Source: Salvelinus alpinus
Taxonomy: Eukaryota; Chordata; Actinopteri; Salmoniformes; Salmonidae
Direction of reading: 5' to 3'
DNA: 64,000 bases
NCBI RefSeq assembly: GCF_045679555.1
Contig: NC_092110.1
Location: 4,541,390-4,605,389 of the forward strand
The notes beneath the pieces were generated by a model. The model was not told the origin of the DNA. It did no database searches and was given only the letters and a program-made list of their open reading frames with translations. Below are positions 10,621-22,400 of this stretch, piece by piece (the stretch's first letter is position 1; every line of letters begins with the position of its first letter). The position numbers were made by a program, and so were the translations under genes.

Positions 10621-12659
10621 AATCAGGTTTCACTGCTCATGGATACGTAAAAGTCAAATGTGCTTAGTTTCCCCTTCACCTTTCCAACGAAACATGATAC
10701 TACAGGGAAAGGCCGCAGTCCTGGCATGACCATAGAATTCGATTTTTCCTAAACGATTTTCATGTCAAAGGAAGGAATATTTGGTGTAGTTCGAGTTACA
10801 CGCGCTATAACCAAAGGACAGCGTTTTGTTCACTTTATTCAAGGAGCATGACAAAAATGTTATATCAAAATAAATTGAAGCAGGCTCATTGTAGCCTATA
10901 ACTTTCCATTATTGAGGACGGTGTACATTGATGTGGGTGGAATACAATAACAACAACAATAATAATAATAATAACAACATGTTTAATCAATCTGTCTGCA
11001 TGAATTAACTGTAGATTATTGTTTTGTTATTTTACACATTAAAAAAAAACTATTTCCGTTGTTATTGTAAGTAGCCTAAAGCATCTGATTTTGGTTGTTG
11101 TTTTATTACGTTATTAAGATGCCTTTTTAATTTGGCTACGATGACCAAATTATGCCCCTTGCATGAATTTCTTATCTCTCATTTGCGTTGTCATAAACAT
11201 TGTCTTTATACATGCTTTGTTTTTATTATTTATGTAAGGAAAAACAAAAACAAAAGTATAGCATCTAAACGTATACAGAAAGGTAGTAGATCCACTTTTA
11301 TACTTTGACACCCCACAAAATACACAACTCACCCAACTCACCCAATATTAATCATATTTCATAATAATAACTATTATAAGTGTTCATTATTATGATTGTT
11401 GTGAAATTAAACTATGTGAACAACAATAGTCCTGGTAATAGAAACAGCAATCAACAACAACAATAATAATACTACACATACGGTTATCACTATTACTGGG
11501 CTACTAATAATAACGTCATTATTACTGTAACAGGGTTTTCGTTGATAGCATCATCTCCAATAGGCTTTTCAAAATACATTGGTATGACAGTCAGAGGGCA
11601 TATCCTCGTATCGCCTCAGCTTAAGCCTGCATGCTGTTGTGGAAATGAATTGGAATAGGATATAGTATAATGGCCTAAGATATGTTGGATGGATTTATAC
11701 ATTTCGGAGTGCAAAGGAAGAAATCTGATTTTGCTATTTACCTGATAAAAAAAAAAGTAATTTCCAAGATATTCAGGAAATTACAGATGGAAATAGTTTG
11801 GTAATGTGCAGTCCTACTTTCAATGTTTTATCCTTACTGCAGTGCACGCTGGAGATAACTATATAGGTTTATAAACGAGAAGAAAACATGCATTGACGTA
11901 ATGTCGAATAAAACAAATCGAGGAATTTAGGAAAGCAGAACAAACAGTCCCCGTGTTGATAAGCCTTTCTCGTTTGGATGTCGAGGTCCTGGACATACAT
12001 TGGATCGAAGAAAGACAGCAAGACAGCGCCTTCTGGTGGCTATGATGTGAAATACATATTGCATAGATGTCTAGTGTCGGCGGTTTTCATCGTGCCAACT
12101 TTAGACAGTTTAGTCTCGTTAATCACAAGTTTGACAAACCTGCCGTGGTCTCATCTATTTCAAACAAACCAGAGTGATAAGACGCATGGTGTCACTTCTG
12201 GTTGCATTAAACCATCACACATACTGTCAAATTGCAATAATATTATATCACAACAACACATGTGCCCGATAGAGGAAACAAGGGTGAATATTTTGCTTAT
12301 CCCTCTTTGTTTGCTGACTCCAAGCTCTGAGCATAATCGTGCGTAATACCGCTTTTACGCGTAAATCGCTCATTGATATTTATCCGTAAAAAAGGATCAG
12401 GATTCTACCCAAAGTGAACCACAGCAACACAAAACCGTTTCCACGAAAATGGGTTCCATAACCAATCTACATTATTATTCATCCCAATATCAACCTCTTC
12501 TCAATGGCACTATAAATCACAACATGCAAACATTTGCATACATTGCCATAGCTCAGTTCTTCACCATTATTACTGAATTGAGGTCAAGGAGAAGTGCATT
12601 TTAAAAGGAACAATATAATCTCATATCCCTAGATGCTCTCAATAAATAATTTCTCGACG
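10621..12659. other. No gene seen; AT-rich, AAT-type simple repeats
   Basis: Intergenic sequence with ACA/AAT triplet runs near 10945-10980 and 11430-11520. A 122-codon open frame at 11978-12346 has no recognisable domain. Confidence 0.45.
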
Positions 12660-12689
12660 ACAGGTGAGCGCACCTTACAGTGATAATTC

Positions 12690-12900
12690 AGCTGTTCCAC
12701 ATAGGAGGCCTACATGCAATTACGGACAATTAGCATCATAACACGTTTCCTCTGGGATATATGCCTTCCTTAATTGCTGAATTTCAAAAGGATTTCTCAA
12801 TTATCTAAATCAGGACCTCTTTTCTGTTCTGGAACACGGCTATTATGGTCAATTAACATTCATTAGTCAAAATGCTCGCGCTAATTTCTCTGGAATAATG
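12690..12900. promoter_or_regulatory. Candidate conserved enhancer with clustered homeodomain sites
   Basis: About 200 bases of repeat-free sequence with at least six TAAT/ATTA-core sites: CAATTA near 12718, CAATTAG near 12727, TTAATTG near 12769, CAATTAT near 12798, and CAATTAACATTCATTAG near 12850. Density and position, 3.6 kb upstream of nkx2.1, suggest a developmental enhancer. Conservation cannot be judged here. Confidence 0.3.
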
Positions 12901-13366
12901 AGGAGACTTTGAAGTGGCGCGTGGAGGGGGCACCGAATCTTTGTTCCTGGTTCATATTGTTGTTTGTGCACTGATCGTTCATGCGGCGTCATACTACTAC
13001 TGAAAAATAATATCAAGAAAGGACTTAGACCTTTTCTCACTTGGGCACAATTCCGTACTCCACCCACTCTCCTCCGTGGCCCTGAAACGAGGTCGAGGAG
13101 ATGTCAATTCGTTAGTAGGCGAATGGAATAGAGAATCTCAATGGCCTTTTATCAATTAGATTTGCTCACATCCTGCGTCCTCTCTCCTGCGTCCTCTCTC
13201 ACGTCCTTATGAAAAGGGTCCAAGTTAATAGAGGAGAGTTGGCGAGGAGAGCGAACATGGATGGAAATGCGCTCGCTTGAAATGAGACGGTCCTTCTCCA
13301 CTCGTGCGTCATTAGGCAAACTACGTTTACAGGGGTGGATCCCAAAATAAATGTGTAAAGTGCAAC

Positions 13367-13455
13367 AAAAATGACCATAGAGGGGATATGACCCCCCCCC
13401 CCCCCCCCACATACTAAAAATGACCATAGAGGGGATATGACCCCCCCCCCCACAG
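13367..13455. repeat. Two-copy tandem duplication ending in C tracts
   Basis: The block AAAAATGACCATAGAGGGG plus ATATGA and a run of C occurs at 13367 and again at 13416, an offset of 49 bases. The C runs are of different length, about 18 and 12. A local slippage or duplication product. Confidence 0.85.
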
Positions 13456-13857
13456 TTTTATCATTGCACTGTGATACAATAAGGGTCATCGGTGTGCTTT
13501 TGGACCATGCACATCAATTCCACATTACATACACCACCAGTAGTAGTCTACATTTACCGTTAATTCCCATAATTTCTCATCTACAATGTTTGTGTGGTTA
13601 TAGTAATGTTCTGTTCTGTTAATGCAGTCAATATATTAGTATTACAGTCTTACCGTTGTCATTGTCGGGGGAGGACAAGTTGTTTGCAGAGCGCACAACC
13701 TATGCTACACTTGTGAGAAACAAGTTTTTGTTCATTTCAATCCATTTTGTCAATTTATTACTCGTCTTTTGTTTGCAATGCTCCTGTCAATTTTGAGTAA
13801 GGATGCACACCTGACTACACATATAAAAGTAGGGCAAAAAAAAGATTGAACAAAAAT

Positions 13858-13927
13858 CTGATTTTATTGGTCACATACACGTGTTTAGCAGATGTTATTG
13901 CTGGTGTAGCGAAATGCTTGTTAAAAA
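13858..13927 (-). mobile_element. LINE 3'-end fragment
   Basis: The sequence ATTTTATTGGTCACATACAC and 'GTGTAGCGAAATGCTTGTT' is the reverse complement of a LINE 3' terminus. It nearly repeats the end of the larger copy at 14553-14635. It is a severely 5'-truncated insertion. Confidence 0.75.
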
Positions 13928-14550
13928 AAGAAGTTATTCCTGGCTGTATGTAATAACACAAAAACATTTATGGTCTTATAATGTAAGAAATGACACATAA
14001 AAAATAAAAAAATACTGCAAAGTTGCCTAGGGGCTAGAAGCAAGGCCTGCGCGCAATTGTAGGCCTGTAAATGTGCCCATTTGGGGATGTCTGATAGTAT
14101 TTCTGATTGTCTTAACTCACCACCGCTAATGAGCTATGGAGCTTCTCAAAGTCATTTTTCTTTACCTCAAACAGAAAGTAAACACAGTCTGTTTTTAGAA
14201 TAAATTGAAAATAGCAATAGTTCCTCAAAGTATTTGAACAATATTTCCAGCTCTCTCCCTTTCAATAACAACTTGGCATGAAAGGGAAAAATGTATTGCT
14301 CTGATCCAGTGGAAACATAAAATACCCATATTACTTCTCATCCCTTGCACGAATAGCCTACAGCTGTGTCTGTCCCAAGCTCACTGGTGTGGGAAACTGA
14401 GGGCCCTGAAAATGTTATACAATGTTCAAGTTTGATAAAGCAAGTTCCGGGGGCGACCCAGTTGATAGTTGATACAATGTTTCAAGATCGTTGCAGAGGC
14501 CATGCATAGCCAATGGGATTTATAGGATATTTATTTTTATCAGGATATTT
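13928..14550. other. No gene seen
   Basis: AT-rich spacer between two LINE insertions. No convincing ORF or repeat. Confidence 0.4.
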
Positions 14551-14970
14551 CAAGTCAAATCAAATCGAATTTTATTGCTCACATACACGTGATTAGCAGG
14601 TGTTATTGCGGGTGTAGCAAAATGCTTGTGCTTCTAGCTCCGACAGCACTGTAATATCTAGCAAGTAATATCTAACATATTACACAACATATACCCAATA
14701 CACAAAAATCTAAGTAGGAATGAATTAAGACTATATACATATGGACGAGTGATGTCAGAGCGGAACGGACTAAGATACGGTAGAATAGTATAGAATACAG
14801 TATATACATATGAGATGAGTAATGGCAGATATGTAAACCTTATTAAAGTAACTAGTGTTCCCTTCCTTAAAGTGGCCAGTGATTTCTAGTCCATGCCTAT
14901 AGGCAGCAGCCTCTAATGTGCTAGTGATGGCTGTTTAACAGTTTGATGGCCTTGAGAAAGAAGCTATTTA

Positions 14971-15892
14971 TCAGTCTCTCGGACCCAGCTTTGATGCACC
15001 TGTGGCGACCGCGCCTTCTGGATGATAGTGGGGTGAACAGGCAGTGGCTCGGGTGATTGATGTCCTTGATGATCTTTTTGTCCTTCCTGTGACATCGGGT
15101 GCTGTAGGTGTCCTGGAGGGCGGGTAGTTTGCCCCCAGTAATGCGTTGGGCAGACCGCACCACCCTCTGGAGAGCCTTGCGGTTGCGGGCAGTGCAGTTG
15201 CCATACCAGGCGGTGATACAGCCCAACAGGATGCTTCAATTGTGCATCTGTAAACGTTTTTGAGGGTTTTAGGTGACAAGCCAAATTTCTTTGGCCTCCT
15301 GAGGTTGAAGAGGTTCTGTTGTGCTTTCTTCACCACACTGTCTGTGTGGGTGGTCCATTTCAGTTTGTCAGTGATGTGTATGCCAAGGAACTTGAAGCTT
15401 TCCACCTTCTCCACTGCGGTCCCGTAAATGTAGATAGGGGGGTGCACCCTCTGCTGTTTCCTGAAGTCCACGATCATCTCCTTAGTTTTGTTGATGTTGA
15501 GTGAGAGGTTGTTTTCCAGGCACCACACTCCCAGAGCCCTCACCTCCTCCCTGTAGGCTGTCTCGTCATCATTGTTAATCAAGCCTACTACTGTTGTGTC
15601 GTCTGCAAACTTGATGATTGAGTTGGAGGTGTGCTTGGCCATGCAGTCATGGGTGAACAGGGAGTACAGGAGGGGGCTGAGCATGCACCCTTGTGGGGCC
15701 CCAGTGTTGAGGATCAGCGGAGTGGAGGGGATGTTTCCTACCTTCACCACCTGGGGGCGGCCCGTCAGGAAGTCCAGGACCCAGTTGCACAGGGCTGGGT
15801 TCAGACCCAGGGCCTCGAGGCAGGGAGAACTTAATGATGAGCTTGAAGGGTACTATGTTGTTGAATGCTGAGCTATAGTCAATAAACAGCAT
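14971..15892 (-). pseudogene. LINE reverse transcriptase remnant
   Basis: RT motif A is seen as LFIDYSSAFN at the 5' end of this segment (about 15890-15860). The [19 protein letters not shown] block and the catalytic FADDTTVVG (motif C) follow in a second frame, at about 15710-15580. Downstream '[14 protein letters not shown]' is the usual thumb-side block. The change of frame between motif A and motif C, and a further frame change near 15190, show it is not functional. The catalytic aspartates themselves are retained. Confidence 0.88.
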
Positions 15893-16202
15893 TCTTACAT
15901 ATGTATTCCTTGTTCAAGATGGGATAGGGGAGTGCAGAGTGATGGCGATTACATGGTCTGTGGATCTATTGGGACGGTAAGCAAATTGAAGTGGGTCTAG
16001 GGTGGCAGGTAAGGTTGAGGTGATATGATCCTTGACTAGTCTCTCAAACTACTTTATGATGACAGAGGTGAGTGCTACGGGGCGCTAGTCATTAAGTTCA
16101 GTTACCTTTGCCTTCTTGGGTATAGAAACAATGGTGGCCATCTTGAAGCATGTGGGGACAGCAGACTGGGATAGGGAGAGATTAAATATACCCGTAAACT
16201 CA

Positions 16203-17182
16203 TCAGCCAGCTAGTGTGGGCATGCTCTGAGGAAGCGGCCTGGATGCCGTCTGGGCCGGCAGCCATGCGAGGGGTCGCGTCGGTGGCACTGTGTTATCCT
16301 CAAAGCATGCAAAGAAAGTGTTTAACCTGTCCAGAAGCAAAACGTCGGTCTCGGCGACGTGGCTGGTTTTCCTTTTGTAGTCTGTGATTGTCTGTAGTCC
16401 CTGCCACATAAGTCTTGTTGTGTCTGAGCCGTTGATTTGCCACTACACTGTTTATATTCTGCCATATTACCAGTCACCTTGCCATGGTTCAATTCGGTGG
16501 TTCGCGCTTTCAGTTTCGCGCGAATGCTACCGTCTATCCACGGTTTCTGGTTAGGGTAGATTTTAATAGTCACAGTGGGTACTACATCTCCTATACACTT
16601 CCTTATAAAATCAGTCACCGTATCCGCGTATGCGTCTAGATTATTTTCGCAAGCTACCCGAAACATATCCCAGTCCAAGTAATCAAAACAATCCTGAAGC
16701 ATGGATTCCAATTGGTCAGACCAGCATTGAATAGTACAAAGCACGGACACTTCCTGATTGAGTTTCGGCCTATAGGACGGGAGGAGCAAGATGGAGTCAT
16801 GGTCAGATTTGCCGAAAGTAGGGCAGGGGAGGGCCTTGTAAGCATTCCGGAAGTTTGAATAGCAATGGTTCGAGAGTCGTAGCAGTGTGAGTAGTACAGT
16901 CTTTATGTTGATAGAACTTCGGCAGCCTAGTCCTCAAATTTGTTTTGTTAAAATCCCCAGCTACAATAAATGCAGCCTCAGGATATGTGGTTCTTTGAGG
17001 GCGGTCGATGTTTCGGCTTGAGGGGGGATGTAAACGGCCGTGACGATGACGGAGGAGAATTTTCTTGGGAGATAATATGGTTGGCATTTAATTGTGAGGT
17101 ATTCTAGGTCGGGTGAACAAAAGGACTTGAGTTCAAGTATGTTCCTAGAATTACACCATGAGTTGTTAATCATGAAACACAC
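16203..17182 (-). pseudogene. LINE endonuclease C-terminal part and linker remnant
   Basis: Broken frames on the minus strand. The piece containing YPNQKPWIDGSIRAKLKART (about 16560-16500) also occurs in the plus-strand copy near 19446-19505. The more 5' piece with 'AGDFN' and 'ILRQSDH'-like residues corresponds to the end of the APE-type endonuclease. Several stops; no intact product. Confidence 0.75.
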
Positions 17183-17399
17183 CCCTCCACCCTTCTGCTT
17201 CCCGGGTGGAGATATTTATTCCTGTCTGCACGATGTACTTAGAATCCTGCTGGATATTTTCTACCTGCAGGCTGCAATGTTTTTATGTGTTGGCTTTATG
17301 TAGGTTGTTATTACATAGTTGGCAATGGTAATAAAAGTTACTTTTAGATGGATATCATTTTCATTTAGATAGAATGTAGATTAACCACAGACAATGATT

Positions 17400-17590
17400 T
17401 TGAGGCGGCAGGTAGCCTAGTGTTGGACCAGTAACCAAAAAGTTGCAAGATCAAATCCCCGAGCTGACAAGGTAAAAATCTGTCGTTCTGCCCCTGAACA
17501 AGGCAGTTAACCCACTGTTCCTAGGCCGTCATTGAAAATAAGAATTTGTTCTTAACTGACTTGCCTAGTTAAATAAAGGTTAAAAAAATG
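17400..17590 (+). mobile_element. tRNA-derived salmonid SINE
   Basis: The head reads GAGGCGGCAGGTAGCCTAGT, then a B-box-like GATCAAATCC, then 'GAGCTGACAAGGTAAAAATC'. It ends in the shared tail 'CTTGCCTAGTTAAATAAAGG' and A-rich sequence. More complete at the 5' end than the copy at 6268. It sits exactly between the LINE 5' end and a Tc1 fragment. Confidence 0.87.
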
Positions 17591-18300
17591 ATTTTGAGAT
17601 ACAAAGATTCCATTGTAGAATGATAGTGAAGACATCAAAACTATGAAATAACACATATGGAATCATGTAGTAACCCAAAAAGTGTTAAACAAATCAAAAT
17701 ATATTATACATTTGAGATTCTTCAAATAGCCACCCTTTGCCTGGATGACAGCTTTGCACACTCTTGGCATTGTCTCAAACAGCTTCACCTGGAATGCTTT
17801 TCCAACAGTCTTGAAGGAGTTCCCACATATGCTGAGCACTTTTTGGCAGCTTTTCCTTCACTCTGCAGTCCAACTCATCCCAAGCCATCTCAATTTGGTT
17901 GAGGTCAGGGGATTGTGGAGGCCCGGTCATCTGATGCAGCACTCCATCACACTTATTCTTGGTAAAATAGCCCTTACACAGCCTGGAGGTGTGTTGGGTC
18001 ATTTCACTGTTGATTAAACAAAGCCCAAACCAGATGGGATGGCATATCGCTGCAGAATGCTGTGGTAGCCATGCTGGTTAAGTGTGCCTTGAATTCTAAA
18101 TACATCACAGACAGTGTCACCAGCAAAGCACCCCCACATCATCACACCTCCTCCTCCATACTTTATGGTGGGAAATACACATGTGGAGATCATCCTTTCA
18201 CACACACCACATCTCACAAAGACACTGCGTGCTGGAACCAAAAATCTCAAATTTGGACTCCAGACCAAAGGACACATTTCCACCGGTCTAATGTCCGGTG
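17591..18300 (-). mobile_element. Tc1-like transposon fragment, family 1, minus strand
   Basis: Homologous to 1-1350 in the opposite orientation. The left boundary near 17595 corresponds to the transposon's 3' subterminal region. The minus-strand frame at 17775-18002 carries 'SPDLNQIEMAWDELDCRV', the end of the catalytic domain; a further transposase piece lies at 18014-18382. The copy stops at about 18300, where LINE 5' sequence begins. The junction is the small palindrome CACCGGTCTAATGTCCGGTG at 18281-18300. Confidence 0.85.
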
Positions 18301-18357
18301 GAATGTGTTTTTTTGTTTGTTCAATTGCGTTGTTTGTAACTTGTTTTTTTACGTATT

Positions 18358-19252
18358 TTGTACATAATGTTGCCGCTACCATCTCTTATGACTGAAAAGA
18401 ACTCCTGGACATCAGGACTGCGAGTACTCACCACGGACTGGCAGAATCCTTTTTTTCCTTTTAATGAGTCTGACGAGCCCGATGCGAACGATATATTGCT
18501 TTCTCAGGAACAGGCCCAGATCCCCGTGATTTGCGTGAAGAGGAGGCGGAGAAAAAGGGTCCGGAGGGCGGGCTGCCTTCTGAGAATTCGTAGACGATTG
18601 AATAAACCCCCACTTCCTTCCATTCTGCTAGCAAACGTGCAATCTTTGGACAATAAAATAGATGGCCTATGCGGAAGATTAAACTACCAACGGTACATTA
18701 AAAACTGTAATATCTTATGCTTCACAGAGTCGTGGCTGAACGACAACATACAGCTAGGATAGAACAGCAGGGTCTGGTAAGACAAGGGGCGGCAGACTAT
18801 ATATTTTTGTAAATAACAGCTGGTGCACGATATCTAAGGAAGTCTCAAGCTATTGCTCGCCTGAGGTACAGTATCTCATGATAAGCTGTAGGCCTCACTA
18901 TCTACCTAGAGAGTTTTCATCTGTATTTTCTGTAGCTGTTTACATATCAGCACAGTCAGAGGCTGGTACTAAGACAGCATTGAATGAGATGTATTCCGCC
19001 ATAAGCAAACATGAAAACGCTCACTCAGAGGCAACGCTCCTAGTAGCCAGGGACTTTAATGCAGGGAAACTTAAATCCGTTTTACCAAATTTCTATCAGC
19101 ATGTTAAATGTGCAACCAGAGGAAAAAAAACTCTGGATCACATTTACTCCACACACAGAGACGCATACAAAGCTCTCCCTCGCCCTCCATTTGGCAAATC
19201 TGACCATAATTCTATCCTCCTGATTCCTGCCTATAAGCAAAAATTAAAGTAG
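18358..19252 (+). pseudogene. LINE endonuclease remnant (APE type)
   Basis: The N-terminal part contains a basic stretch KRRRRKRVRRA and the APE-endonuclease opening SILLANVQSLDNKID followed by ILCFTESWLND, with the catalytic-site E of the family. The C-terminal part (18878-19252) has ARDFNAGKL and the closing FGKSDHNSILL with the conserved SDH. A frameshift near 18762-18878 splits the domain. Confidence 0.85.
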
Positions 19253-19261
19253 GAAGCATCA

Positions 19262-19894
19262 GTGACTAGATCAATAAAAAAGTGGTTAGATGAAGCAGAT
19301 GCTAAGCTACAGGACTTTTTTACTAGCACAGACTGTAATATGTTCCGGGATTCCTTCGATGGCATTGAGGAGTACACCACATCAATCATCGGCTTCATCA
19401 ATAAGTGCATCGATGACGTCATCCCCACAGTGACCGTACGTACATACCCCAACCAGAAGCCATGGATTACAGGCAACATCCGCACTGAGCTAAAGGCTAG
19501 AGCTGCCGCTTTCAATGAGTGGGACTCTAACCCGGAAGCTTATAAGAAATCCCGCTATGCCCTCCGACGAACCATGAAACAGACAAAGCATCAATATAGG
19601 ACTAAGATCGAATCGTACTACACCAGCTCTGATGCTCGTCGGATGTGGCAGAGCTTGCAAACCATTACAGACTACAAAGGGAAGCACAGCCGAGAGCTGC
19701 CCAGTGACACGAGCCTACCAGACGAGCTAAACTACTTCTATGCTCGCTTAGAGGCAATTAACACTGAAACATGCATGAGGTCACCAGCTGTTCCGGAAGA
19801 CTGTGTGATCACTCTCTCCGCAGCCAATGTGAGTAAGACCTTTCAACAGGTCAACAGACGGATTACCAGGACGTGTACTGCGAGCATGCGCTGA
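19262..19894 (+). pseudogene. LINE linker region remnant
   Basis: A 210-codon open stretch joining endonuclease and RT in this LINE family. It contains YPNQKPWITGNIRTELKARA, shared with the minus-strand copy, and MWQSLQTITDYKGK. It ends in a stop before the RT fingers domain. Confidence 0.8.
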
Positions 19895-20190
19895 CCAACT
19901 GGCAAGTGTCTTCACTGACATTTTCCACCTCTCCCTGTCCGAGTCTGTAATGCCAACATGTTTTAAGCAGACCACCATAGTGCCTGTGCACAAGAACACT
20001 AAGGTAACCTGCCTAAATGACTACCGACCGTAGCCATGAAGTGCTTTGAAAGGCTGGTCATAGCTCACATCAACACCATTATCCCAGAAACCCACTCCAA
20101 TTTGCATACTGCCCCAACAGATCCACAGATGATACAATCTCTATTGCACTCCACACTGCCCTTTCCCACCTGGACAAAAGGAACACCTAT

Positions 20191-20846
20191 GTGAGAATGC
20201 TATTCATTGACTACAGCTCAGCGTTCAACACCATAGTTCCCTCAAAGCTCATCACTAAACTCATCACTGGGACTAAACACCTCCCTCTGCAACTGGATCC
20301 TGGACTTCCTGACGGGCGTCCCCAGGTGGTAAGGGTAGGTAACAACACATCCGCCACGCTGATCCTCAACACAGGGGCCCCTCAGGGGTGCGTGCTCAGT
20401 CCCCTCCTGTACTCCCTGTTCACTCATGACTGCATGGCCAGGCACAACTCAAACACCATCATTAAGTTTGCCGATGACACAACAGTGGTAGGCCTGATCA
20501 CCGACAATGACGAGACAGCCTATAGGGAGGAGGTCAGAGACCTGGCCGTGTGGTGCCAGGACAACAACCTCTCCCTCAACGTGATCAAGACAAAGGAGAT
20601 GATTGTGGACTACAGGAAAAAGAGGGTAGTGCGACGATCACTGGGGCCAAGCTTCCTGCAATCCAGGACCTCTATACCAGGCGGTGTCAGAGGAAGGCCC
20701 TAAAAATTGTGAAAGACTCCAGGCACCCTAGTCATAGACTGTTCTCTCTGCTACCGCACGGCAAGCGGTACCGGAGCACCAAGTCTAGGCCCAAGAGGCT
20801 TCTAAGCAGCATCTACCCCCAAGCCATAAGACTCCTGAACACCTAA
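20191..20846 (+). pseudogene. LINE reverse transcriptase remnant
   Basis: Motif [14 protein letters not shown] at the start, [19 protein letters not shown] in the middle and the catalytic [13 protein letters not shown] (motif C) near 20461 are in one frame. About 300 bases of thumb sequence are missing after 'EMIVDYRKK': 20640 continues directly into the C-terminal block 'GAKLPAIQD' in another frame. It is an internally deleted, inactive copy. Confidence 0.88.
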
Positions 20847-21200
20847 TCAAATGGCTACCCAGACAAGTGTATATATATTATATATGGAAAAATACACGTT
20901 TCAAAATTTCAACCACAAATTTCAACTACTCTTGGTGGACAAAGATGTATTTTTTGGGGCGGTGCAGCCCTAATAGAAATGCAGGAAATTAGCTTTATAT
21001 GCCCAAAACAATGCTGAGGGAGGACTCCAAGACCCCCTTGGTTGGTTATGTTCACCCCACTTCTAAAACCAAAGTTGCTCCCCTGCCACCTAGAGTGTGT
21101 TGTTTGCAGTTATGAAATGTTTTCTCAGGAGTATAATTCATTATCTGATCCCTCCCGGTGACCTGAATGGTATTATGTGATCCTTCCTTAACCCATAGGA

Positions 21201-21382
21201 CAGGGCTGCCCAACCCTCTTCCTGGAAATCTACTGTCCTGTTCAACCCTAATTTAACACACCTGATTCTACTAATTAGCTGCCCAACAAGACTTTAACTA
21301 GCTGAATCAGAACCGCTAAATTAGGGTTAGACTGAAAACCTACAGGATAGTAGCTCTCCAGGAAGAGGGTTGGGCAGCCCTG
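21201..21382. mobile_element. hAT-type MITE with intact 8-bp target duplication
   Basis: A 182-bp foldback with perfect 26-base terminal inverted repeats starting CAGGGCTGCCCAACCC, extended inward as imperfect arms of about 85 bases. It is flanked on both sides by CCATAGGA (21193-21200 and 21383-21390), an exact 8-base target-site duplication. CAGGG-type ends with an 8-bp duplication are the hallmark of hAT elements. No coding capacity. Confidence 0.9.
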
Positions 21383-21824
21383 CCATAGGAAGTCCCACCC
21401 AGATGACTAGTTCAAAATGGTGAAAGTCCTCAATGGCACTGCCGATGCTAAAACAGGATTTTGGCCCTAGAGTCTAACTCTATGCCCTATTTTTTTTTTA
21501 ATCAGTTTTTATCTAAATATAATATAATTTCTGGATAACAATTTACCCTTCACTAAGCTCTGACCCCCTTGGTTAGTGTTGTAACCTTGAACAACAGTTT
21601 CCCGGGAAGCACAATTCCCCCCTTCTAATCCCCTCACAATGATCTCAAACTGGGTTTTTAATACACAATGAAATTAAACACAGACTATCCTTTCCTAATC
21701 AGGAGACTCTTGGTTATGTTGTGGTGGACTGTACTTACTTCACAGGGAACCTGGTAAAATTAAGGTTATACTGTAGCTAGTGTAGCTATTCTGGAGTGGG
21801 GCTTAGAGAAGGGTCAATTAAGTA

Positions 21825-22226
21825 CTCTACTGTAATTGTTTTCAATTAAACTGGTCAAAAAGAAGAAGAAAAAAGCTTCTTAGCAAAGAGTAATTTCTCA
21901 AGCAAGAATATTGTTAAGACTGTGAGTGGTCTGAGTGGGGAGGGGAAAACTGAAAACTAGCTGTTATTGGCAGAGAGATTTGGAACTCTTTCTTCTTGGT
22001 CTATTAACTAATTTACCACCTGTTGATGTCACCAGGCAGGCTAGAACTCTTTCCCACCAAAACAGGCAGACATTTCAGACACAGGATGTGGAGCAAAAAC
22101 CAACAGCTCTTACACTAAAATGGCATCCTCATCATCACAATTTCACAGTATTATTCCAACCTCATGGTGTGGAAATATATATAAAACACAGAAAAATCAC
22201 GTTTGTGAGTTGCAATGGGCCTTTAA
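21825..22226 (-). mobile_element. TTAA-type non-autonomous transposon, diverged copy
   Basis: Reverse-orientation relative of 51594-52024. It shares the reverse complements of 'CTGCCAATAACAGCTA', 'CCTCCCCACTCAGACCA' and 'AAGAGCTGTT'. The right end GGGCCTTTAAA keeps the TTAA at 22223-22226. The left end is diverged and not located precisely. Confidence 0.75.
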
Positions 22227-22400
22227 ATAAATTGTGACTCTACATAGGCCTCCATGTGTTTAGGGAGAACATCAGGTGGATTGAGAAATCAATAGCATGT
22301 GTTATCCTGCCATCTAGTGGGGGTATGAATAACCCACATCAACAAGCCTCTCCAGCTGTAGGCCCATACCTTCAGAACGATAAGTGACTGTGGCGCTAAC

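Larger units (their letters stand above)
14553..17345 (-). mobile_element. CR1/L2-type LINE relic, minus strand
   Basis: A nearly full-length but dead non-LTR retrotransposon. The 3' end is at 14553 (AAATCAAATCGAATTTTATT on plus) and the 5' end is near 17340. Going 5' to 3' on the minus strand, fragments of the endonuclease domain (about 17180-16800), the linker (about 16790-16320) and the reverse transcriptase (15892-14971) can be followed in shifting frames. The single long reading frame is interrupted by indels and stops. It lies head to head with the related plus-strand copy at 18301-20865. I recognise it as the very common salmonid LINE with a jockey-like RT; the clade assignment is from family knowledge. 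Confidence 0.9.
18301..20865 (+). mobile_element. CR1/L2-type LINE relic, plus strand
   Basis: Same family as 14553-17345 but in the opposite orientation. It starts with 'TTGTTCAATTGCGTTGTTTG' and the ORF begins near 18358. Endonuclease, linker and RT segments follow in order, and it ends near 20865 after 'TCAAATGGCTACCCAGAC', lacking the last few hundred bases of 3' UTR. Frameshifts and stops separate the segments. Confidence 0.9.

Noticed and set aside
11978-12346. 122-codon ORF
   Set aside because: No recognisable domain; isolated in intergenic DNA.
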